A DNA stretch of 64,000 nucleotides from Verrucomicrobiota bacterium (GTDB lineage: Bacteria > Verrucomicrobiota > Verrucomicrobiia > Limisphaerales > UBA1319). The stretch spans positions 1 through 64,000 of the forward strand of contig JAKLHY010000030.1 of assembly GCA_022709905.1 (NCBI GenBank). Direction: 5' to 3'. This document shows positions 8,109 to 18,600 of this stretch, piece after piece; positions within the stretch are counted from its first letter, which is position 1, and each line of letters opens with the position of its first letter. The position numbers and the translations under genes were made by a program. The notes under the pieces are model-generated. The model ran no database searches and was not told the origin of the DNA. It was given only the letters and a program-made list of their open reading frames with translations.

Positions 8109-10679
8109 ATGAAGGATCGTTTGATTCGCCTCTTTGTCCTGGCCGGCATGGTTTTGGCATCGGCAGCGGGGATGCGGGGCGATGAGTTGGAGGAAGCCCG
8201 TCGAAGTCTTTTGAGGGGGGATTATGCGGGCTGCATTCGACAATGCGAGGTGGGGCTGGCTGAGGAAACCCACGAACAGGACTGGAATCAAATCCTGCTG
8301 CCCGCCTTGCTGGCGGTGGGACAGTATGAACAGGCACTAAGCCGGGTCACCAATATCGTGGCCAAAGAAAGCCGGAATCTGCCCGTCCGCTGGCTGGCGC
8401 GCGAGGTCTTTTTAAAAAACGGCCGTGTTCCTCAAGCCCATGAGATGCTCGACTATATCGTGGAGGCCATGGCCCAGCGCCCCTGGGCCTATCGCGATTC
8501 ACCGAGCCTGATCGCGTTTGGACGGGCCGCGCTCTGTAAGGGCGCCGATCCCAAGCGCGTTCTGGAGAAGCTTTATGGAACCGCCAAACAGGCGGATCCT
8601 TATTTGCGCGACATTTATCTGGCCTCGGGGGAGTTGGCCCTGGACAAAAGCGATTACGCGCTGGCCGCCCAGACTTTTCAGGAAGGACTGAAAAACATCC
8701 CCGACGATCCGGAGTTGCAGTTTGGATTGGCCCGGGCTTACGCCCCGAGCGACCGATCCCAAATGTTGAAACTTCTGCAATCGGTTCTGCAGAAGAACGC
8801 CCGGCACGTGCCCGCCCTGCTGTTGATCGTCGATCACGCGATTGACGCCGAGGATTATGCTCAAGCGGACACGTTCCTGGACCGCGCCCTGGCTGTCAAT
8901 CCCTGGCAGGCCGAGGCCTGGAGCTATCGGGCTGTCCTGGCCAATCTGCGACACCAACCGGACCTCCGACGGACAGCATATCGGAATGCGTTGCGGTATT
9001 GGGCCGCCAATCCCCATGTGGATCATCTGATTGGACGCAAACTATCCCAGAAATACCGCTTTGCCGAGGGAGCGGATCATCAGCGCCAAGCCCTGAAGTT
9101 TGAACCCGGTTTTCTTCCCGCCAAAGCTCAGCTTGCCCAGGATCTGCTGCGCCTGGGAGATACGGCCGAAGGCTGGCGCCTGGCCCAGGAGGTTCATGAC
9201 GCGGATGCCTACGACGTCACCGCGTTCAATCTGGCGACTCTCCATGATACCATGGGCCGGTTTCAGGTGTTGACCAATCGCGATTTCATCGTCCGAATGA
9301 GCGCCAAAGAAGCGGCCATCTATGGAGAACGGGTGCTGGCCCTGCTGGATCGCGCCAAACGACAACTCGCCCCCAAATACGGCCTGGCTCTGGATCATCC
9401 GATCACTGTTGAGATCTTTCCCGAGTATAAGGATTTTGGCGTGCGCACCTTTGGGATGCCGGATAATCCCGGCTACCTGGGAGTGTGTTTCGGCTCGGTG
9501 ATCACCGCCAACAGCCCGGCCGCCAATGCGGGGCATCCTGTGAATTGGGAAGCGGTGCTTTGGCATGAATTCTGCCATGTGGTCACCCTGCACTTGAGCC
9601 GGCAGAAAATGCCCCGGTGGCTCAGCGAAGGCCTCTCCGTCTACGAAGAACGCCAAGCCAATCCCATCTGGGGGCAGCATCTCAATCCGCGCTACCGGGA
9701 GATGCTCCTCGCCGACGATCTGCCTCCCGTATCGGGGCTCAGCGCTGCGTTCCTGGCCCCGCGTTCGAATCTGCACCTGCAGTTCGCATATTTTCATTCC
9801 TCGCTTGTGGTCGAATACCTGATCGATCAATACGGACTGGATTCCATGAAGGCCGTTTTGCGGGCTCTGGGAGAGGGCATGGAAATCAACAAGGCACTCG
9901 AAAACCACCTGGCTCCCCTAAACAGAATCGATGCCGATTTTGCCGCCCATGCCCGGCGTCTGGCCCGCAACCTCGCGCCCAGACTGGATTGGACCGAACC
10001 CGCGAAGGAACCGGCCGATTCCGCCCCTACCACCGATCTGCTCGAATGGGCGGAGCAACGACCGACCAATTTCTGGGCCCTCACCCTGACCGCACGTCAC
10101 TTGATTGACCAAAAGAAATGGGAGGAAGCCAAAACGCCCCTCCTGAAACTGACCGAACTCTATCCCAACCAGACCGGCGGGGACCATGCCTATCGTCTGT
10201 TGGCCCGCGCTCATCGAGAACTCGGTGAGTTGTCCGAGGAACGGCAAGCCCTCTCACGACTGGCCGAACTGGAAAACGATGCGCTCGATGCCTACCAGCG
10301 CCTGTTTGAGTTGGGCGCAGCCGAATCAGACTGGGCCGCCGTCGCCCTCAACGCCCAACGCTTTCTGGCGGTGAATCCCCTGGTCGCCACGCCGTATCGC
10401 TACCTTGCCCAAGCCTGTGAGGCCCGACAGGACTGGGCTGGCGTCCAATCCGCCTGCCGCACTTGGCTCCTTCTCGATCCCGCAAATCCCGCCGAGGTCC
10501 ACTTCCGCCTCGCCAAGGCCCTCCACCAAAACCGTGAACCCGCCGCCCGCCGCCATGTCGTGCTCGCCCTGGAAGAAACCCCACGTCACCGCGAGGCGCT
10601 GAAACTCCTCTTGGACATTGAGCGCGCCAGCCCCAATCCTCCCCCGGCCTCCTCCAATCCTTCCGTCCCAATCCCATGA
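8109..10679 (+). CDS. TPR protein with gluzincin metallopeptidase domain
   Basis: Exported 856-residue protein opening the MoxR operon. The start MKDRLIRLFVLAGM gives a signal peptide ending near AAGMRGDE; an upstream ATG at 8013 would bury it. Repeated TPR-like helices fill residues 25-380 and 620-830. Between them lies a zinc-peptidase domain: HEFCH (486-490), with the third ligand probably E507 in WLSEGLSVYEE, the spacing and sequence of MA-clan gluzincins. All zinc ligands are present, so activity is plausible. TPR flanks suggest a protein-binding periplasmic protease. It is joined to the next gene by an ATGA overlap (10676-10679). Substrate unknown. Confidence 0.82.
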   Translation: MKDRLIRLFVLAGMVLASAAGMRGDELEEARRSLLRGDYAGCIRQCEVGLAEETHEQDWNQILLPALLAVGQYEQALSRVTNIVAKESRNLPVRWLAREVFLKNGRVPQAHEMLDYIVEAMAQRPWAYRDSPSLIAFGRAALCKGADPKRVLEKLYGTAKQADPYLRDIYLASGELALDKSDYALAAQTFQEGLKNIPDDPELQFGLARAYAPSDRSQMLKLLQSVLQKNARHVPALLLIVDHAIDAEDYAQADTFLDRALAVNPWQAEAWSYRAVLANLRHQPDLRRTAYRNALRYWAANPHVDHLIGRKLSQKYRFAEGADHQRQALKFEPGFLPAKAQLAQDLLRLGDTAEGWRLAQEVHDADAYDVTAFNLATLHDTMGRFQVLTNRDFIVRMSAKEAAIYGERVLALLDRAKRQLAPKYGLALDHPITVEIFPEYKDFGVRTFGMPDNPGYLGVCFGSVITANSPAANAGHPVNWEAVLWHEFCHVVTLHLSRQKMPRWLSEGLSVYEERQANPIWGQHLNPRYREMLLADDLPPVSGLSAAFLAPRSNLHLQFAYFHSSLVVEYLIDQYGLDSMKAVLRALGEGMEINKALENHLAPLNRIDADFAAHARRLARNLAPRLDWTEPAKEPADSAPTTDLLEWAEQRPTNFWALTLTARHLIDQKKWEEAKTPLLKLTELYPNQTGGDHAYRLLARAHRELGELSEERQALSRLAELENDALDAYQRLFELGAAESDWAAVALNAQRFLAVNPLVATPYRYLAQACEARQDWAGVQSACRTWLLLDPANPAEVHFRLAKALHQNREPAARRHVVLALEETPRHREALKLLLDIERASPNPPPASSNPSVPIP

Positions 10680-11563
10680 TCCAACACAGCCAAATCAAAT
10701 CTCGCTGGGGCTCGGTCATCGGGATCCTGGTCGTGCTGCTCGTCTTTTCCATGGCCCTGGCTCTGGCCCAACGGCGTTGGGGACGCGGACGCTTCATCAA
10801 CGCGGACGGTTTCCGAACGGCCCGCGAAATTCCCTCCCACAGCACCGGCACCCCTTCCTGGACGAATTCGCCGGGATTCGAGCAGGATGTTTTCACTTTT
10901 GTGCGGATTCGTTACAACCAGGGACGTTTGGGGTGGGGCAGCGCCGGGAATTGGACCACCGACCTGCCCGACAGCGACCTCAACCTCTCCTTTCGGCTCC
11001 AACAAATGACGTCCATCAAGGTCGATCCCGATGGGCGCATCCTCGAATTGACAGATCGGGAGCTGACGAATTTTCCCTTCATCTACATCGTGGAACCCGG
11101 CGGCCTGGGCTTTACCGACGAAGAAGCCACGGCCTTGCGAAAATATCTCTTGAACGGCGGATTCCTGATGATTGACGATTTCTGGGGCGAACGGGAATGG
11201 AACAATTGTGAGACCGAGATGAAACGGGTTTTTCCTGATCGGAGTTTCTCGGATCTATCGCTCGATCATCCGCTTTACCGGTGCGTGTTCCCCATCACCG
11301 CAAAACATCAGGTGCCGGCCGTGGACCTTGGGGTGGACAGCCAGTGGTCGGGCGTCACCTGGGAACGCCCCGACGCTCGAGAGGTGCATCACCGCGTCAT
11401 CCTGGACGATCAACAGCGGATCATGGTGATTGCCACCCACAACACCGACAACGGCGATGGCTGGGAACGCGAAGGGGAAAATGATTATTACTTCCACAAT
11501 TTTTCCGAGAAAATCGCCTACCCGCTCGGGATCAACATCATTTTTTACGCCATGACCCATTAA
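10676..11563 (+). CDS. DUF4159 domain protein
   Basis: 295 residues with an N-terminal membrane anchor (about 12-30, VIGILVVLLVFSMALALA), so the body is probably periplasmic. The body matches DUF4159: FVRIRYNQGRLGWG, then LRKYLLNGGFLMIDDFWG and WNNCETEMKRVFPD, then a C-terminal NIIFYAMTH. DUF4159 resembles a class I glutamine-amidotransferase-like (ThuA-type) fold and is regularly found beside MoxR and DUF58 genes. No catalytic function is established to my knowledge. It is coupled by ATGA to the TPR-peptidase gene and lies 16 bases before the MoxR gene. Confidence 0.82.
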   Translation: MIQHSQIKSRWGSVIGILVVLLVFSMALALAQRRWGRGRFINADGFRTAREIPSHSTGTPSWTNSPGFEQDVFTFVRIRYNQGRLGWGSAGNWTTDLPDSDLNLSFRLQQMTSIKVDPDGRILELTDRELTNFPFIYIVEPGGLGFTDEEATALRKYLLNGGFLMIDDFWGEREWNNCETEMKRVFPDRSFSDLSLDHPLYRCVFPITAKHQVPAVDLGVDSQWSGVTWERPDAREVHHRVILDDQQRIMVIATHNTDNGDGWEREGENDYYFHNFSEKIAYPLGINIIFYAMTH

Positions 11564-11579
11564 CCCACCCCAACCCAAC

Positions 11580-12629
11580 ATGACCTTCAAAACCCCCGAA
11601 TCCAAATCCTCCGAGCCCCCGATCACTCCCGCGTCTTTCCGGGATGAAATGCAGGCCGTCCTGCGCCTAACCAGCGGACGCGAACGCATGGAAGCCGAAT
11701 TGTCCAAGGTCATTGTGGGCCAAAAGGAGGTGATCGAACAAATCTTGATTGCCCTGTGTTGCGGCGGGCATTGCCTGATTACCGGCGCTCCGGGCCTGGC
11801 AAAAACCCTGCTCGTCAAGTCGATTGCCAGCATTTTTCATCTCAAGTATCAGCGCATTCAGTTCACGCCGGACTTGATGCCAGCCGATATCACCGGCACT
11901 GAGATTCTTCAGGACACCGATGCCGGCCGCCGCCTGGTTTTTGTTCCAGGCCCCCTGTTTGCCAATCTGATTCTCGCCGACGAAATCAATCGCACCCCGC
12001 CCAAAACGCAGGCCGCCCTCCTCGAAGCCATGCAGGAGATCCAGGTCACCGCCGCCGGGGTTCGTTATCCGCTTCACCCGCCCTTTTTTGTTCTCGCGAC
12101 TCAGAATCCGATTGAGATGGAAGGGACGTATCCTTTGCCCGAGGCCCAATTGGATCGTTTCATGTTCAATGTGATCATGGATTACCTGCCTGAGGAGGAC
12201 GAAATCGCCGTGGTCACCCGCACCACAGCCTCTCCGCCCGCGGACTTGGAGGCGCTGTTCACCGGTGAAGACGTTCTGAAGTTTCATGATCTGGTGCGCA
12301 AGGTGCCGGTCGCCGAAGAAATGGTCCGCTACGCGGTCCGACTGGCGGCCGCATCGAGACCGAACCATCCTCAAACCCCGGATTTCGTCAACCAATGGGT
12401 GAACTGGGGCGCGGGCACCCGTGCCGGACAGTTCCTGGTGCTGGGCGCCAAAGTCCGCGCCTTGTTCAAGGGACGGGCCCATGTCGCGGTCGACGATATC
12501 CAATCCCTGGCCCGTCCCGTTCTTCGCCATCGGATCCTGTTGAACTATCGGGCCGAGGCGGAAAACATCCGAGTCGAGGACATCATTGAACGGTTGCTGA
12601 AACACGTGCCGATTCCCCTGAATCCATGA
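11580..12629 (+). CDS. MoxR-family AAA+ ATPase
   Basis: 349-residue cytosolic AAA+ ATPase, chaperone-like. Walker A GAPGLAKT (69-76), Walker B LILADEIN (129-136), sensor 1 in ATQNPIEMEGTYPLPEAQLD, and the C-terminal lid with VLRHRILLNY. In MoxR-DUF58-vWA modules the ATPase is thought to remodel or activate the vWA partners encoded next to it, often for metal-cofactor insertion or envelope-stress functions; which applies here is unknown. The following DUF58 gene overlaps it by ATGA. A second MoxR of the same family lies at 40412, so the organism has at least two such modules. Confidence 0.95.
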   Translation: MTFKTPESKSSEPPITPASFRDEMQAVLRLTSGRERMEAELSKVIVGQKEVIEQILIALCCGGHCLITGAPGLAKTLLVKSIASIFHLKYQRIQFTPDLMPADITGTEILQDTDAGRRLVFVPGPLFANLILADEINRTPPKTQAALLEAMQEIQVTAAGVRYPLHPPFFVLATQNPIEMEGTYPLPEAQLDRFMFNVIMDYLPEEDEIAVVTRTTASPPADLEALFTGEDVLKFHDLVRKVPVAEEMVRYAVRLAAASRPNHPQTPDFVNQWVNWGAGTRAGQFLVLGAKVRALFKGRAHVAVDDIQSLARPVLRHRILLNYRAEAENIRVEDIIERLLKHVPIPLNP

Positions 12630-13582
12630 AAGTCGAAACCTGCCCCCCCCACTCCTCAAAGGGGCCCTTCGTGGATCCCCAGGTCTTGATGCGCATTCGC
12701 AACCTGGAATTGCGCGCCCGGGTGGTCGTCGAAGGCTTCTGGACCGGCCTGCATCGAAGTCCTTACCATGGATTCTCGGTCGAGTTCACCGAGTATCGTC
12801 CCTACATGCCGGGGGATGATCCCCGCTTCCTGGATTGGCGCGTGCTGGGACGCAGCGATCGTTATTTTATCCGAAAATACGAGGATGAAACCAATTTGCG
12901 CTGTCATCTGCTGGTCGATCTTAGTCATTCGATGAGCTTTGGCACCACGGGCTACTCGAAAATACAATACGCCGCCACCCTCGCGGCTACACTGGCCTAT
13001 TTCCTTCAGCTGCAAGGCGACGCGGTGGGACTCCTGACCTTCGATGAAAAGGTCCGTGATTTCCTCCCGGCACGCCACCGGCCGGGGCATTTGCGACGTT
13101 TGCTTCTAGCCCTGGAGAAAGCCACCGGGGGACAATCGACCGATCTGGCGGCCCCCTTGCAGCGCGCCGCTGAAATGGTCCGCAAACGCGGATTGATGGT
13201 GGTCATTTCAGATTTTCTGGCCCCGGTCGAACACTTGACACGATCCCTGGTCCCCCTGACGGCCGGCGGACATGAGGTCATGGTCTTCTTAATCCTGGAT
13301 CCTGCCGAAACAAAATTCTCCTTTGACCAGGCCTCGCTATTTTCCGATCTCGAATCCGGGCAGAAAATGTATGTTGATCCCTTGTTGGCGCGCGCGGCTT
13401 ACCAACATCAGTTGCAGTCCCATGCGCAGTTCATTCAGGAAAACTGCCAGCGCCTGGGCGTTGGCGTGCGGCCCCTCACGACAGACCAGCCCCTGGAATG
13501 GGCCCTGTTCGGTTTCCTCCAGGAAAGAAGCCTGAGAGGAAGAAAATCCAAAAACACCCGCAACACCCGGGCTCCCTCATGA
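12626..13582 (+). CDS. DUF58 protein with vWA-like fold
   Basis: 318-residue soluble protein. The DUF58 signature is YRPYMPGDDPRFLDWRVLGR (57-76), with a nearby IRKYEDE. The following vWA-like domain has a MIDAS-like DLSHSMS (98-104), so metal binding is plausible. There is no membrane segment, unlike the second DUF58 protein of this window at 41463. It is the usual partner of a MoxR ATPase and is ATGA-coupled on both sides, to MoxR upstream and the BatA-like gene downstream, so the three products are probably made in fixed ratio. Confidence 0.92.
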   Translation: MKVETCPPHSSKGPFVDPQVLMRIRNLELRARVVVEGFWTGLHRSPYHGFSVEFTEYRPYMPGDDPRFLDWRVLGRSDRYFIRKYEDETNLRCHLLVDLSHSMSFGTTGYSKIQYAATLAATLAYFLQLQGDAVGLLTFDEKVRDFLPARHRPGHLRRLLLALEKATGGQSTDLAAPLQRAAEMVRKRGLMVVISDFLAPVEHLTRSLVPLTAGGHEVMVFLILDPAETKFSFDQASLFSDLESGQKMYVDPLLARAAYQHQLQSHAQFIQENCQRLGVGVRPLTTDQPLEWALFGFLQERSLRGRKSKNTRNTRAPS

Positions 13583-15684
13583 GCTTTCTGGCTCCCATGT
13601 TCCTGCTGGGCGCGTTGACGGTGGCGCTTCCGATCCTGTTTCATCTCCTGCGGCGATCCACCCAGGACCGGGTTCTTTTCAGTTCCCTGATGTTTTTGCG
13701 CCCATCCCCGCCACGCTTCAGCCAGCGTCGTCGATTCGAACACTGGCTCCTCCTGCTCCTGCGCTGCGCTGTCATCGTCGTGCTCGCGCTGGGATTTGCG
13801 CGTCCATTTCTCAATCGGCTCCTGCCCGCCCCCCCCCCGACAATCTCGGCCAAGCGGATGGCCATCCTACTCGACACCAGCGCCAGTATGCGCCGGGCGG
13901 GCGCATGGACCGCAGCCCAAAACCTGGCGATCGACCAACTCCGCCTCTGCCGGCCGGGCGATCGTGTGACGGTAGCCACCTTCGACCGGCAGTTGACGAC
14001 GATGGTTTCGTTGGCCGAGTGGGAAGCCGCGGGTCCGGCGGACCGCATCAGCTGGGCCATCGGCCGCATCCAGGCGGCCACACCGGGCTGGGCCGGAACC
14101 GACCTCGGACTTGCTTTGACTAGTGCCGCGGAATCCCTGTTTGAATCCGAAGAATCGGATACGGCCCTGTCCCGCGAGATTGTGGTGATCACAGACCTGC
14201 AAGAGGGCAGCCGGCTGGAAGCCCTTCAGACATTCTCCTGGCCCAAGGGAATCTCCGTCTCCGTCCTGCCCGTCGCCCCCAAGCAAGTGGGCAACGCCTC
14301 TCTTCAATGGATGCTTGGCTCCCAGGCCACCAGCCCGTCCGCTCCCCAGGAACTCCGGGTTCGGATCAGTAATTCACCCGATTCCATTCAGGACAAGTTC
14401 ACCTTGAGTTGGGAACCCGGCGACAACAGCCGTCCATCGCCGAAACCCACGGAGATATACCTTCCCGCCGGTCAAAGCCGCGTCATCACTCTGGCTGCCC
14501 CCGCCGATGCCCGCGTTGACCGCTTGGTTCTGCAAGGCGATTCCGAGGACTTCGATAACACTCTCTACCTGGCTCGGAGCGAGTCGAAGCAAAGCCAAGT
14601 CCTCTATCTCGGTTCGGATGATCCCCAGAAACCCCGCACTCCGTCCTTTTTTCTGCAGCGCGCCTGGCCGGCGTCGTCCAACAACTGGATCGGATTTCAG
14701 GCTTGGCATTCCGAAAAACCGCTGGCTCGCGATTTGATCAAAGCCAGCGCTCTGGTGATCGTCTCCGGTCTTTTACCCGCCGAATCAGTGCGGATGCTGC
14801 GAGAAGAACTCCTGGCTGGGAAAACAGTGCTCTTTATTCCGTTGAACGCAAGCTGCGGACCCACGCTGGCGGGCTTGATCCATCAACCATCGGTTGTCCT
14901 CGAGGAACGGCAGGCAAAGGACTTTTTTCTCTGGACCGAATTGGATTTGCGGCACGCCCTGCTGGCCCCGCTTGCCGAAGCCCGATTCAGTGATTTCACC
15001 AAGATCCACTTCTGGCGTTACCGCCATATCCCTGAAAACACCCTCCCCTCGGCTCGAGCGCTGGTCCGCTTCGACACCGGCGCCCCTGCCTTGATCGAGA
15101 TCCCCGCCGGGCAGGGAAGTCTATTTATCCTTGCCGCGGGTTGGCATCCCGAGGACAGCCAACTGGCCTTATCTTCGAGATTCGTCCCCTTGCTTCAATC
15201 ATTCCTGGATTTGGCCCAGGGAACCAGCCGTTCCGCAGGCCAGTTTTTCGTCGGAGACACCATCGCACTCCAAGACTTTCGTCCTCACGTCACAGGGACC
15301 CTGTTAACACCAGCGAACAAAACTGTGCCCCTGACCGCGGAGAACCCGCGTTTTACCGGAACTCAGCAACCGGGTGTTTACCGATGGTCCGACGGTTCGA
15401 TGACCCGGCGTTTTGCGGTGAACCTCGCCCCATCGGAAAGCCGCACCCGCCCCATGGCAATCGAAGATTTGGAAAAGCTGGGACTGCCTCGAGCACGCGC
15501 GAAATCCGATCCCGTTCAACTCGTCCGGCAGCAGGCCTTGCAACAACGTATCGAACTTGAGAATCGCCAGAAACTCTGGCGCTGGCTGATTGCCTCCGCC
15601 CTTTTCCTGTTGCTGGTGGAATCGTGTCTCGCCGGCTGGACACTTCGTCATCAAACCTCTCATCTGGAGGGAGTTCGTCTATGA
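13579..15684 (+). CDS. BatA-like membrane protein with vWA domain
   Basis: 701 residues. The N-terminus MSFLAPMFLLGALTVALP followed by ILFHLLRR is the aerotolerance-regulator (BatA) N-terminal domain, with a second hydrophobic segment (about 50-72). The vWA domain begins at MAILLDTSASM, an intact DxSxS MIDAS, with TDLGLAL and VVITDLQEG further on. A long beta-rich region follows, and a C-terminal membrane helix (LIASALFLLLVE). The start at 13579 is fixed by ATGA overlap with DUF58; the frame is open to 13498 but that part lies inside DUF58. Expected topology places the vWA domain between membrane anchors. Known relatives act with MoxR in envelope-stress roles, by inference here. Confidence 0.88.
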   Translation: MSFLAPMFLLGALTVALPILFHLLRRSTQDRVLFSSLMFLRPSPPRFSQRRRFEHWLLLLLRCAVIVVLALGFARPFLNRLLPAPPPTISAKRMAILLDTSASMRRAGAWTAAQNLAIDQLRLCRPGDRVTVATFDRQLTTMVSLAEWEAAGPADRISWAIGRIQAATPGWAGTDLGLALTSAAESLFESEESDTALSREIVVITDLQEGSRLEALQTFSWPKGISVSVLPVAPKQVGNASLQWMLGSQATSPSAPQELRVRISNSPDSIQDKFTLSWEPGDNSRPSPKPTEIYLPAGQSRVITLAAPADARVDRLVLQGDSEDFDNTLYLARSESKQSQVLYLGSDDPQKPRTPSFFLQRAWPASSNNWIGFQAWHSEKPLARDLIKASALVIVSGLLPAESVRMLREELLAGKTVLFIPLNASCGPTLAGLIHQPSVVLEERQAKDFFLWTELDLRHALLAPLAEARFSDFTKIHFWRYRHIPENTLPSARALVRFDTGAPALIEIPAGQGSLFILAAGWHPEDSQLALSSRFVPLLQSFLDLAQGTSRSAGQFFVGDTIALQDFRPHVTGTLLTPANKTVPLTAENPRFTGTQQPGVYRWSDGSMTRRFAVNLAPSESRTRPMAIEDLEKLGLPRARAKSDPVQLVRQQALQQRIELENRQKLWRWLIASALFLLLVESCLAGWTLRHQTSHLEGVRL

Positions 15685-18600
15685 TACGCCTGCTACTCTC
15701 CCGCTTGGAGCCTGTCTCACGTCGCTATCGGGGACTGCGGCTCTGGAGTCGCCTAGCCATGTGTTGGGGATTGGCCTTGGTGGTGGGAATCGGTTTGCTG
15801 CTGTGGCAGCGCCAGACCGGCCACAGTCCGCATCAGGCGCGACTCGTCCTAGGAACACTCGCTGCCGCGGCCGCAATCGGGATCTTTGCCAACCATATTC
15901 GCTGGAGGAAAGATCCGCGCCTGGCCGCCCAAATCGTTGAACAACACCATCCGGAACTGCAAGGTTTGTTGTTGACCGCCGTCCAGCAAACCGCCTCGAT
16001 CCAAGACTTCAGTTACCTGCAATACCGCCTCATCCAGGAGGCGATCGAACACAGCCGGGAACATCGCTGGAGCGAAGCGGTCAACTCCAGACGACTCAAC
16101 ACCGCCCGCATCCTGCACCTTTTGGCCCTCCTGGCTTTCCTGGTTTTGCTGGGGCGTTTTCCGGCGCCGGGATCGCCTTCAGTCGCCAGCGGATGGGGCA
16201 GTGGCCAGGTGGAAGTCACGCCGGGAGATGCCACCGTGGAACGTGGCGGCAGCCTCGTGATCCTGGCTCGATTCCCTCGCGCCACACCCGCCCGGGTCGA
16301 TTTGGTCATTGCGCAGGCGAACACCAACCTCCAACGGTTGCCCCTGGTGAAAAACCTGTCCGACCCCGTGTTCGGAGGAACCTTGAGCGAGGTCACCCAT
16401 GACCTGGTGTATCATGTGGAATTCGGAGATCAACGCACCCGGGATTTCCAGGTGAAGGTCTACGAACACCCTCGCTTAGAACGAGTCGATGTCGAGCTCA
16501 AGTTTCCATCTTATACCCGCGCACCGGCAAAGCGCATCGAGGATACGCGTCGCATCAGCGCCGTGGAAGGCGCCTCCATGGATTTGCAGCTCCAGTTCAA
16601 CAAACCGGTTCAGACCGCTCAATGGGTGGCCCGGCAAACCAACGGCGCCACCCTTGACTTGTCAGTGACTCCGGATCGCCCCACCGCTACACTGCAGAAT
16701 TACATCCTGATGACCGGCGGCGTATATGATCTCCGACTTGTTGATTACGATCGCAGAACCAACAAAGTTCCTGCTCAGTTTGTCCTGGAGGTGCTCAAGA
16801 ACCGTGTGCCTGAATTGAAACTCACTGCTCCTCGGGGCGATCTGCGACCCTCGGCCTTGGAGGAAGTCCGATTTGAAGGCGCCATCTGGGATGACTTCGG
16901 CGTTCAGGCTTACGGCTTGGCCTGCACGGCTGCCGATCAGAAAACCCGCTTCATCGAACTCGGCCGCGAGCTGCCGGGTCAGGCGCATCATCCGTTCCAG
17001 CATCTTCTCCGGCTGGAGGAATTCGGGATTCTTCCTGATCAACTGATCTCGTGGTATGTGTGGTCCGATGACATCGGGCCTGACGGTCAAGTTCGACGCA
17101 CCCTGAGCGATCTGTTCTTCGCCGAGATTAGGCCTTTCGAGGAGATCTTCCGGGAGGCTTCCAGCGGCGAAGGATCGAGCGAGGATAACTCCGGCGAACA
17201 GCCCGAATCATCCGGCCAGGGCGCCACTCGGCTGCTGGAACTGCAAAAACAGGTGATCAGCGCCACCTGGAACCTTCAACGCCAGCACCTGCGCGAGTCC
17301 GAATCATACCGCCGTGATATTTTGGTGGTCCGGGATGGCCAGGCGCAAGTCATCGAACAGGCGCGCACCCAGCAGGAAAGAGCCTCCGATTTGCGCGCTC
17401 AAACTCATTGGTTTACCGCCATCCAATCCATGAACCGAGCCCTGGGCCGCCTGAATGCCGCCACCAATTCCCCCACCCCCCTGCCAGAGGCCCTTGTCGA
17501 GGAACAGGCGGCCTATCAAGCCCTGTTGGCCCTGGCGACGCGCGAACACGAGGTCGCCCGAGCTCGAAATCGCAGCCGCGGCCAAGGCAACAGCGAAGCC
17601 CGGCAACAACGACAGATCGATCAGCTGGACCTGAGACAGTCCGAGCAACGCTACGAAACCCAGCGCCAGGCGCGCCCCCAGCAGACGAATGAACGACGAG
17701 AGCAACTTCAAGTCCTGCAACGTTTGCAGGAACTGGCCCGGCGCCAGCAGGACTTGAACGAACGGTTCAAGGAACTCCAATCGGCCCTGGCCGAAGCTCG
17801 ATCCGAACAGGAACGGGCTGAAATCCGCCGCCAACTCAAACGCCTCCAGGACGAAGAACAACAAATGCTGGCCGACGTGGATGAACTGCGGCAGCGCCTG
17901 AACCGTCCCGAAAACCAATCGCGGATGGATCGCGAACGCCAGCAATTGGATCAGACTCGCCAGGAGCTGCGGCAAGCCGCCGAGGCGGCTGCTCAGGGAT
18001 CAGTGCCTCAGGCCCTCGCCTCAGGCACCCGCGCCCAACAGCAACTCCAGGAACTGCGCGACGGCTTGCGCAAAGAAAGCGCCAGCCAGTTCGCCGAGGA
18101 AATGCGACAGATGCGCTCTGATGTCCGCGACCTGGCCCGGCATCAGGAGGATATCTCCCAACGTCTCGGCTCACTCGACGATCCCAAACACCGGTCACTG
18201 AACGATTCTAAGCAACGACAGGAACTTCTGGATCGATTGGACACCCAAAAGAATCGGTTGGGGCAACTCGTGGATCAGGCCACCCAGGTGTCTCAACAGG
18301 CTGAAAACATCGAAAACCTGCTCTCCCGCCAGCTTTATGACGCCGTGCGGCAATTCACCCAGAATGATGCGGCCCCCCTGAAGCCAATCCAGGAGGATCT
18401 CCTGAATCGCGGTCTCCTGACCCGCAGCCTCTACGAACGCTTCCAGACCACTCAGGAGCGGGAACGCGCCAAAACCCTCGCCATCACCGCCGAACTTGTC
18501 CGTCAAGGATACTCGGCCCAGGCCGATCAGGCCGAGCAACAAGCCCGATCCACCCTCAACGACCTGAAAAAGGAAATCGAAACCGCCGCCGAAAGCGTGC